A stretch of DNA of 25,544 nucleotides, taken from the NCBI GenBank assembly GCA_934717185.1, contig CAKUYQ010000036.1, forward strand, positions 1 to 25,544. The letters run 5' to 3'. Within the stretch, counting starts at the first letter, position 1. Each line of letters opens with the position of its first letter. The position numbers and the translations under genes were made by a program. Source of the stretch: an uncultured Bacteroidales bacterium. GTDB lineage: Bacteria; Bacteroidota; Bacteroidia; Bacteroidales; UBA932. This document shows positions 1-5,200 of this stretch, one piece after another. The notes below the pieces were generated by a model that was not told the DNA's origin, did not search any database, and saw only the letters and a list, made by a program, of their open reading frames with translations.

Positions 1-181
1 TAAAATAAACTGCAAACCGAGCGCAGAATGGCAAACTTGTTTGCAAATTATGCCGAGGTGTAGCGTTTATTGTAGCTTTGCTAAAATAAAAGAGGCTTTG
101 CCTACGTATATAGGCATAGCAACCTAATGGTTTGTTGAATGCAAGCCAATTGATGCGTTGTAACCGATACTGTTTTGTCAT
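1..181 (-). CDS. Possible partial small ORF leaving the window (unrecognised)
   Basis: Reading leftward from an ATG at 181 there are 60 codons without a stop, and the frame runs off the window edge. The translation begins MTKQYRLQRINWLAF and matches no family I recognise. Its composition is not convincingly protein-like, so it may be an unused open frame over a non-coding repeat. In favour of expression, a purine-rich AAGAGG sits 7 nt before the ATG and a good leftward promoter-like signal lies about 170 nt upstream (353-382). Against it, the same stretch contains a small palindrome (31-44, GCAAAC/GTTTGC) typical of intergenic DNA. The downstream sequence is needed to decide. Confidence 0.18.
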   Translation of the reverse strand, partial: MTKQYRLQRINWLAFNKPLGCYAYIRRQSLFYFSKATINATPRHNLQTSLPFCARFAVYF

Positions 182-257
182 AAGTTTGCCTCTTACCTCT
201 CCTTGGCTCCAAAGGATGTAGTTATACAAAAAAAGTGTGGAGCTTCTTTCGTTTATC

Positions 258-293
258 TAATGAGAGGCTGTGGTATAGGTCGCTTTCTCATTA
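258..293 (-). promoter_or_regulatory. Leader hairpin with overlapping mini-ORF
   Basis: TAATGAGA (258-265) and TCTCATTA (286-293) form an 8-bp perfect stem with a 20-nt loop. On the minus strand this lies inside the leader that would start near 346. An 8-codon ORF (ATG at 317, peptide MKVFSHCP, stop at 291-293) ends exactly in the upstream stem arm, an arrangement seen in attenuators. The 7-nt U run that follows (about 227-233, read leftward) lies more than 20 nt from the stem, so this is not a standard intrinsic terminator. The role is inferred only. Confidence 0.25.
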
Positions 294-352
294 AGGACAG
301 TGCGAAAACACTTTCATCAAAACCAACCTTTTGCTATTTGCAAAAGTCACTA

Positions 353-382
353 CAAATGTAGCAATTATTTGATTGCCACAAA
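353..382 (-). promoter_or_regulatory. Leftward Bacteroidota-type promoter
   Basis: On the minus strand TTTG (379-382) is followed after 18 nt by TACATTTG (353-360). This fits the Bacteroidota sigma-ABfr pattern TTTG-N19-21-TAnnTTTG with a spacer one base short. The expected start of transcription is near 346, reading left toward the hairpin and the small open frame at the window edge. Confidence 0.45.
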
Positions 383-530
383 AATCATTATTTTAAATAA
401 ATACCTGTTTTGCACTTTTTTTTGACAGCACCAAAAGGGATTGTTCTATATTATTTATAAAGTATATAGCATATATGCAACCTTTTCTTTAAAACTTTTC
501 TTATGTAGCGTTGTCTTTTGCCTTAGCTGA

Positions 531-629
531 GATTTCCTCTCTCCCCTCTCACCCTCTCTTTCCCTCTTTCCCTCTTTCCCTTCTTATCCTTTCTACCCTC
601 TATACTTTCTTTACTCTCACCTTTCAAAT
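531..629. repeat. Polypyrimidine tract
   Basis: About 100 bases are almost pure C/T on the + strand, built from loose repeats of CCCTCTTT, CCCTCTC and CTTTACTCT. Similar tracts accompany the hexamer-repeat arrays at 658-680 and 14325-14380, and as purine-rich sequence at 5146-5173. No reading frame of interest is present. Confidence 0.6.
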
Positions 630-631
630 CA

Positions 632-719
632 GCCAACGCCAACGCTAACGCCAACGCTTTTTTTACTCTCTTTACTCTTAAAATTTGCCAACGCTAACGC
701 CAACACTAAAGCCAAAGCT
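632..719 (+). repeat. GCYAAY hexamer-repeat arrays (two)
   Basis: The first array (632-657) consists of the hexamers GCCAAC and GCTAAC and runs straight into a T7 run. The second (687-719) is introduced by TTAAAATTT, continues with GCCAAC/GCTAAC units and ends in GCCAAAGCT. The same lead-in and end recur at other intergenic sites in this window, so this is one member of a repeat family. Function unknown. Confidence 0.75.
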
Positions 720-770
720 ACACTGCCTCGCCTCTTTAATCCTCTCATAAAACTTTTTCAAGCTGGTACA
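693..770 (+). repeat. 78-bp direct repeat, left copy
   Basis: Matches 2040-2117 over 78 bases with only two mismatches (710/2057 and 729/2076). It contains the 3' half of a hexamer array plus a spacer ending in CAAGCTGGTACA. The two copies bracket the DUF1016 gene, and similarity stops abruptly after GGTACA in both. Confidence 0.9.
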
Positions 771-883
771 TATTTTTTTTGCAATAATCGCGGATAGGTG
801 TATTATGTAAAATGTAAAAAATAACCTGTATCTCCCACATTTTTCGCACTTTTGTATTCAAATTCAAATTAAGCCCATGTAAC

Positions 884-2044
884 ATGGAACAGTTATCGAA
901 CAATATACAATGTATATCCTTTGAACAACTAGCGCAAAATATCCTTGCCATAGATGGCTCAATGCGTGGATTGGCTGTAAAAGCCATCAATCAAACAGCC
1001 ACATTACGGAATTGGATTATTGGCGGTTACATTGTCGAATATGAACAAAATGGCAGCGACAGAGCTAAGTATGGGGATAGATTGTTGAAGAGCCTTGAAA
1101 AACGTGTTGCGCAAAAAGGACTTAATGTCACTCTATTCCAATCAGCGCGACTGTTTTACCACTATTATCCTCAAATTGAAACATTGATTTCAGAGAATTA
1201 TGCGACACTGTCGCATAATTTGCCTTTGCCGGAGATATATGCTACAATGTCGCATAAATTATCTTCATCAGAAAATGCAATGGAGGTTAATTGCAAATTA
1301 ACCCGATTTACAACTCCTGCCCAAAGATTTGTTTCGGCACTTTCCTTTTCTCACATACGGGAATTACTCTCAATAGAAGATCCATTGGTGCGCTTTTTCT
1401 ATGAGACCGAATGTATTCGCGGGACATGGAGCGTCCGTGAACTTCGTAGGCAAATCACATCCAATCTCCATATTCGTATAGGATTGTCAGAAGACAAGAT
1501 GAAAGCCATGACACTTGTCAATGATAAAGCGGAACATCAATCAGCGCTACTTCAACTGCGCGACCCATATGCATTTGAATTTCTTGGTCTTCAAGCAAAA
1601 GATGTTGTTACAGAGAACGATATTGAAGAAGCCCTAATTGCGCATTTGCAGGATTTTTTGCTTGAAATGGGTAAAGGGTTCTGTTTTGAAGCTCGTCAGA
1701 AGCGTATCATTATAGATGATGAGTATTATTATGCAGACCTCGTTTTCTATAACCGCCTGCTCCATTGTAGTGTTATTGTGGAATTGAAGAATGACGAGTT
1801 CCGCCACGAACACATCGGGCAACTGAACGCTTATGTCAGCTATTATGCGGAAAACGAAATGCAACCGGGCGACAATCCTCCCGTTGGGATTTTGCTTTGC
1901 ACCCATAAAGGGAAAAAGATGGTGGAATACGCTCTCGGCAGTATGGATAACAAGTTGTTTGTTTCCACTTACCAATTACAATTACCCGACAAACAACAAT
2001 TAGAACAATTCATCATGGAAGAATGTCATAACAAAAATTGCTAA
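884..2044 (+). CDS. DUF1016/YhcG-type PD-(D/E)XK nuclease
   Basis: This 386-residue protein has the two-part layout of the DUF1016 (YhcG) family. An N-terminal helical domain (about 20-150) precedes a C-terminal PD-(D/E)XK nuclease domain (about 215-360). Visible nuclease residues are E269 in FEARQKRI, D285 in ADLVFYNR and E300-x-K302 in VELKND, followed by the conserved GQLNAYVSYY helix. Length matches the family (about 350-390), so it looks intact. The linker holds a 13-residue imperfect tandem repeat (104-116, ENYATLSHN...; 117-129, EIYATMSHK...), encoded over a DNA palindrome. Family members are presumed DNA nucleases and often sit beside restriction-modification and other mobile genes; the cellular role is not settled. 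Arginine codons are mostly CGN (about 16 of 20), whereas the adjacent AAA gene and patatin appear to prefer AGA/AGG, consistent with transfer. The stop codon lies inside the right 78-bp direct repeat. Confidence 0.9.
   Translation: MEQLSNNIQCISFEQLAQNILAIDGSMRGLAVKAINQTATLRNWIIGGYIVEYEQNGSDRAKYGDRLLKSLEKRVAQKGLNVTLFQSARLFYHYYPQIETLISENYATLSHNLPLPEIYATMSHKLSSSENAMEVNCKLTRFTTPAQRFVSALSFSHIRELLSIEDPLVRFFYETECIRGTWSVRELRRQITSNLHIRIGLSEDKMKAMTLVNDKAEHQSALLQLRDPYAFEFLGLQAKDVVTENDIEEALIAHLQDFLLEMGKGFCFEARQKRIIIDDEYYYADLVFYNRLLHCSVIVELKNDEFRHEHIGQLNAYVSYYAENEMQPGDNPPVGILLCTHKGKKMVEYALGSMDNKLFVSTYQLQLPDKQQLEQFIMEECHNKNC
1196..1220. repeat. 25-bp perfect palindrome inside the DUF1016 coding region
   Basis: AATTATGCGACA, one central C, then TGTCGCATAATT: 12-bp perfect arms. 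A degenerate second copy follows (about 1239-1262, including TGTCGCATAAATT). It encodes the linker repeat between the N-terminal and nuclease domains. Confidence 0.85.
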
Positions 2045-2117
2045 CGCCAACACTAACGCCAAAGCTACACTGCCTAGCCTCTTTAATCCTCTCATAAAAC
2101 TTTTTCAAGCTGGTACA
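2040..2117 (+). repeat. 78-bp direct repeat, right copy (with hexamer array)
   Basis: Second copy of 693-770 at 76/78 identity. It starts at the last cysteine codon of the DUF1016 gene and so supplies that gene's TAA stop (2042-2044). The first 27 bases (2040-2066) form a GCYAAY array ending in GCCAAAGCT. The rest is the spacer ending in GGTACA, which leads into the upstream region of the AAA/DUF4143 gene. Confidence 0.9.
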
Positions 2118-2134
2118 ACAAGAGCTTTTTCTAC

Positions 2135-2181
2135 AGGAAAACGCACCTAATTTAAGGGGAAATTTATAGGAAAACGCACCT
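2135..2181 (+). promoter_or_regulatory. Paired operator-like direct repeats
   Basis: AGGAAAACGCACCT occurs at 2135-2148 and exactly again at 2168-2181. The spacing is 33 bp, about three helical turns, so both copies face the same side of the DNA. Each is preceded by TA (TAC or TAT). The second copy occupies the position of the -33 element relative to the -7 element at 2199-2206. This fits a repressor or activator site for the AAA/DUF4143 gene; the binding protein is unknown. Confidence 0.45.
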
Positions 2182-2198
2182 TCTTAAATATATTTCTA

Positions 2199-2206
2199 TA
2201 TATTTG
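2199..2206 (+). promoter_or_regulatory. -7 promoter element of the AAA/DUF4143 gene
   Basis: TATATTTG matches TAnnTTTG exactly, 20 nt before the ATG, giving a predicted start near 2213 and a leader of about 14 nt. No good TTTG is present at -33, where the operator-like repeat lies instead. Confidence 0.45.
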
Positions 2207-2226
2207 TACTTATAAAACAATGGGTT

Positions 2227-3582
2227 ATGATGTATAGAAAAATAGAAAACAAGATAGAGAGGTATTTGCTGTCAAACTCAGATAGATTGCTGGTAATAGA
2301 TGGTGCAAGACAAATTGGAAAATCTTATATAATAAGGTGGATTGGCAAGAAGTTGTTTGAGAATTATATTGAGATTAATATGGAAGAGGATAAATTGGGA
2401 GACCGCTATTTTGCAGAGGCTAGAACAACTAAGGATTTTTACTTGGCCCTTAGTGTTGTGGCCGGAGAAAAATTAAAGGACAAGTCGTCAACACTTATTT
2501 TTATAGATGAGATTCAGGCGTATGCTCATCTTTTGACATTAGTAAAATTCCTTATGAAAGAGGATAAATACAGATATATAGCCAGTGGTTCACAATTGGG
2601 TATTACCCTAAAAAATACTCAGTCGGTACCGGTTGGAAGTTTGAGTATTGAGCATATGTATCCAATGGATTTTGAAGAATTCCTATATGCAAACGGAGTG
2701 GGGAAAGCAGTCTTGGAAACAATGAAAAACAGTTTCAGAATTAAGGAGGCCTTATCGGATACGCTTCACTCAACTATGTTGGATCTTTTTAGAAAATATC
2801 TCCTTGTAGGCGGTTTCCCAAAAGCTGTGGCGGAGTTCATAGAAAGCAGGAATATTGTTGAAGTCAGAAAAATACAGCAGGAAATTCATAATATGTATGA
2901 GGTGGATGCTTCCAAATATGAAGAAGAGAATAAAAGAAAATTGAAAATTCGCAGAATCTTTGATATGATTCCGTCAATTCTTGAAAATAAGAAAAAAAGA
3001 GTGGTTATAAAGGATATTGAAGACAAAAAATGGAAACGTTCAGATGATTACTTAGATGAGTTTGAATATCTGATTTCTGCGGGGATTACCCTTGAGGTTA
3101 AGGCAGTTAGCAAACCGTCATATCCATTGGTGGAAAATAGCGGAAAGAATCTGCTGAAACTGTATCTTAATGATGTAGGTATGTTGTCCGGAATATATTA
3201 TAAAAACAGCATTAAAGCAGTAATGTCAGATGTTTCAAGCGTCAATTTAGGCTCTGTATATGAAACAGCAGTAGCTCAGGAGCTGAAAGCGCATGGCTAT
3301 AACCTGTATTACTATGATAATAAAAAAAATGGGGAGGTGGATTATCTTATTGATGACACAGATAATCTCTCAAATATTCCTATTGAGGTGAAATCCGGAA
3401 AAGATTATACCGTGCATAGTGCGTTGGACAAGTTCTTGTCTATCAAGGAGTATAATATTAGGCAGGCATACGTTTTATCAAATGAAAAAAGAGTTTACAC
3501 AGATAATGGTATTACATATATGCCCATTTATTACGTAATGTTTTTTGATAATGAACCTGTAGATGAGGTTGTTCTTCTGTAA
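2227..3582 (+). CDS. AAA ATPase with C-terminal DUF4143 nuclease-like domain
   Basis: This 451-residue protein has Walker A GARQIGKS (26-33), Walker B TLIFIDEIQ (89-97) and the sensor-like IASGSQLG (about 118-125), followed by a helical region containing FRKYLLVGGFPKAV. The C-terminal DUF4143 domain resembles a PD-(D/E)XK fold: E345 in LGSVYETAV, D372 in GEVDYLID and E387-x-K389 in IEVKSGK. The family is very common in Bacteroidota and in oral and gut anaerobes; its role is unknown, with proposals including defence and toxin-like activity. Two adjacent ATGs (2227 and 2230) are both possible starts. It stands alone behind its own promoter and paired repeats, and ends before a hexamer-repeat element. 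Intact by length and motifs. Confidence 0.88.
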   Translation: MMYRKIENKIERYLLSNSDRLLVIDGARQIGKSYIIRWIGKKLFENYIEINMEEDKLGDRYFAEARTTKDFYLALSVVAGEKLKDKSSTLIFIDEIQAYAHLLTLVKFLMKEDKYRYIASGSQLGITLKNTQSVPVGSLSIEHMYPMDFEEFLYANGVGKAVLETMKNSFRIKEALSDTLHSTMLDLFRKYLLVGGFPKAVAEFIESRNIVEVRKIQQEIHNMYEVDASKYEEENKRKLKIRRIFDMIPSILENKKKRVVIKDIEDKKWKRSDDYLDEFEYLISAGITLEVKAVSKPSYPLVENSGKNLLKLYLNDVGMLSGIYYKNSIKAVMSDVSSVNLGSVYETAVAQELKAHGYNLYYYDNKKNGEVDYLIDDTDNLSNIPIEVKSGKDYTVHSALDKFLSIKEYNIRQAYVLSNEKRVYTDNGITYMPIYYVMFFDNEPVDEVVLL

Positions 3583-3611
3583 ATGACAGGAGTAAAAAGA
3601 TGTTAAAATTT

Positions 3612-3656
3612 GCCAGTGCTAACGCTAATGCTAATGCTAATGCCAACGCCAAAGCT
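3612..3656 (+). repeat. GCYAAY hexamer-repeat array
   Basis: Seven hexamers in register (GCCAGT, GCTAAC, GCTAAT three times, GCCAAC, GCCAAA) then GCT. It is introduced by TTAAAATTT and ends in GCCAAAGCT like the other copies. It begins 30 bases after the AAA/DUF4143 stop codon. Confidence 0.8.
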
Positions 3657-3727
3657 ATCACAATGGTCTGAAAGACGGATTTTATGGTCTCCAAGTGATG
3701 CAAGCTGTTTTTCTCGCTAAAAATGGC

Positions 3728-3735
3728 TAAATTTG
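3728..3735 (+). promoter_or_regulatory. Possible rlmN promoter (-7 element)
   Basis: TAAATTTG matches TAnnTTTG exactly. A T-rich stretch (3707-3712) lies upstream at a slightly short distance (15-17 nt). The predicted leader to the rlmN ATG would be about 70 nt. Confidence 0.35.
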
Positions 3736-3815
3736 TGATGTTAATGTGCATAGCAGGCAGATAACAGGATAAAATGTAAAATAATATCTGCTTGACTGCT
3801 ATTAAAAAACATTTT

Positions 3816-4856
3816 ATGGAGAAGATAAAGTTGTTGGGGCAGACATTAGCTCAACTTAAAGATATAGCTGTGGGGCTTGGCCTTCCGGGATTTGTCGGGA
3901 AGCAGATGGCAGATTGGCTTTACAAAAAGAGGGTTACTCAGATAGACCAAATGACAAACCTTTCAAAGGCGGCGCGTGAAAAGCTTAACGAAAGGTATGT
4001 GGTGGGGCGTACTGCTTATACGCAAGTGACTGTTTCCAAGGATGGTACAAAGAAATATCTGTTTCCTTCCCATACTGGAACCTTTATAGAGGCTGTAATG
4101 ATTCCTGCAGATGACCGCTACACCTTGTGCGTGTCATCTCAGGCCGGGTGCAAGATGGGGTGCAAGTTCTGTATGACCGGACGTATGGGGTTCAAGGGAA
4201 ATTTGGAGGTTGCGGAGATAATTTCGCAATATCTTGAGGTTGATGAGAACAATCTGCTTACCAACACTGTTTTTATGGGGATGGGTGAGCCGCTCGATAA
4301 TTTGGATAATGTCCTGCAGGCGATTGAGGTGCTTACATCGGATTGGGGGTTTGGCTGGAGCCCCAAACGTATTACTTTGAGTACCATTGGGGTGAATGCC
4401 GGCAATGAAAGTCCTTTGCATCGTTTTTTGAATGAGTCAAAAGCTCATTTGGCTGTTAGTCTTCATAATCCGCTTCCCGACGAACGTGCGTTGATCATGC
4501 CTATGGAGAAACCTTTTCCTATTCATAAGACTTTGGAGATAATAAGGCAGTGCGATTTTACAGGGCAGCGGCGTGTGAGTTTTGAGTATATTATGTTCAA
4601 TCATTTTAACGATACCAAGGCTCATGCAGATGCAATTGCACGTCTTCTGCGTGGTTTGGAGTGCCGTGTGAATCTTATTAGGTTCCATGCTATTCCCGAT
4701 TCTCCTTTGGAGACCTCTCCAATGCCTGTGATTGAGGCGTTTAAAGAGAGGCTTAATGCTGCCGGGGTTACGGCTACTGTTAGGGCGAGCAGGGGGGAGG
4801 ATGTGTTTGCGGCGTGTGGAATGCTAAGCACAAGAAAAAATCCAATAAAAAGGTAG
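3816..4856 (+). CDS. rlmN: Dual-specificity 23S rRNA/tRNA methyltransferase RlmN
   Basis: A radical-SAM enzyme that methylates C2 of A2503 in 23S rRNA and A37 in some tRNAs, acting in the cytoplasm. The 346-residue protein carries the iron-sulfur triad C112-x3-C116-x2-C119 (GCKMGCKFC), the family motif GMGEPLDN, a later KRITLSTIG strand and the second catalytic cysteine C334 in FAACGML. Length is normal for the family. I chose the ATG at 3816 (MEKIKLLGQ) over an in-frame TTG at 3792, because family members usually begin close to this point and the TTG adds an unconserved segment. Unlike many neighbours it uses CGT/CGC for most arginines, which may reflect expression rather than transfer. It is followed by 344 bases without a gene. 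Confidence 0.96.
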   Translation: MEKIKLLGQTLAQLKDIAVGLGLPGFVGKQMADWLYKKRVTQIDQMTNLSKAAREKLNERYVVGRTAYTQVTVSKDGTKKYLFPSHTGTFIEAVMIPADDRYTLCVSSQAGCKMGCKFCMTGRMGFKGNLEVAEIISQYLEVDENNLLTNTVFMGMGEPLDNLDNVLQAIEVLTSDWGFGWSPKRITLSTIGVNAGNESPLHRFLNESKAHLAVSLHNPLPDERALIMPMEKPFPIHKTLEIIRQCDFTGQRRVSFEYIMFNHFNDTKAHADAIARLLRGLECRVNLIRFHAIPDSPLETSPMPVIEAFKERLNAAGVTATVRASRGEDVFAACGMLSTRKNPIKR

Positions 4857-4939
4857 CTTCTGCGTTTTACTCAATTTTCAAATCCTCACGTACAATAAGT
4901 ACGCTCCGGTGATGAAAATTTCGCAGGCCTTGAATATAC

Positions 4940-5106
4940 GCTTTTTCTTGAATTTTTTTGCAGTTGTGAGTTTTTTTACAAGCCTTGCATTTGCACTTTT
5001 TATTTAACTTTTTACGCAAATTTGAGGAGAAGGCTTTTTCTTGAATTTTTTGCGGTTGTGAATTAGTTTTTACAAGCCTTGCATTAGTATTTTTTATTTA
5101 ACTTTT
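4940..5106 (+). repeat. Two imperfect 74-bp tandem repeats
   Basis: Copy 1 is 4940-5013 and copy 2 is 5033-5106. Both run GCTTTTTCTTGAATTTTTT, then a GTTGTGA motif, then TTTTACAAGCCTTGCATT, then TTTATTTAACTTTT, with scattered substitutions and small shifts. A 19-base spacer separates them. No hairpin-plus-T-run terminator was recognised in either. Confidence 0.75.
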
Positions 5107-5113
5107 GAGTAAA

Positions 5114-5182
5114 GGTGGCGATGGCGATGGCGTTGGCCATTTTGAAGTAAAGAAAGTAAAGAAAGTAAAGAAAGCCAAAGCC
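5114..5182 (-). repeat. Reversed, diverged hexamer-repeat element
   Basis: Read on the minus strand, 5114-5137 gives GCCAAC followed by GCCATC twice and GCCACC, a diverged GCYAAY array. It adjoins a purine tract with three TAAAGAAAG units, the complement of the CTTTACTTT-type tract seen beside the other arrays. It is the weakest member of the family. Confidence 0.5.
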
Positions 5183-5200
5183 ATTTAAATATATGTAATA

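Larger units (their letters stand above)
1..883. other. Gene-poor region at the left edge
   Basis: No confidently coding frame was found in these 883 bases. In order they hold a possible leftward open frame leaving the window (1-181), a hairpin (258-293), a leftward promoter-like signal (353-382), an AT-rich stretch (about 360-500), a polypyrimidine tract (about 531-629) and two hexamer-repeat arrays (632-657 and 687-719). The second array merges into the left copy of a 78-bp direct repeat (693-770). The last 110 bases lead into the DUF1016 gene and show no clear TAnnTTTG element. A start-stop pair, ATGTAA, lies at 877-882, one base before that gene's ATG. Confidence 0.6.
4857..5200. other. 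Intergenic region rlmN-patatin
   Basis: No gene seen. It holds a small inverted repeat CGTAC-N5-GTACG (4889-4903) not followed by a T run, a tandem pair of 74-bp AT-rich repeats (4940-5106), a reversed hexamer-repeat element (5114-5137) and three copies of the 9-mer TAAAGAAAG (from 5148). The patatin gene starts after AATATATGTAATA with no clear ribosome-binding site. A TAACTTTTG near 5099-5107 resembles a -7 element with one extra T. Confidence 0.6.

Noticed and set aside
226..317. tracrRNA-like or other known structured RNA
   Set aside because: No CRISPR repeat or cas9 nearby, and the features of RNase P, tmRNA and SRP RNA are absent on both strands.
531..760. CRISPR array
   Set aside because: The repeats are short and contiguous hexamers and pyrimidine runs without unique spacers, and no cas gene is present.
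877..882. ATGTAA start-stop pair before the DUF1016 gene as a regulatory mini-ORF
   Set aside because: A six-base match is expected by chance; noted but not claimed.
3512..3751. Minus-strand frame encoding a long Ala-Leu repeat
   Set aside because: It is the translation of the GCYAAY hexamer array; no conserved sequence surrounds it and it overlaps the AAA/DUF4143 gene.
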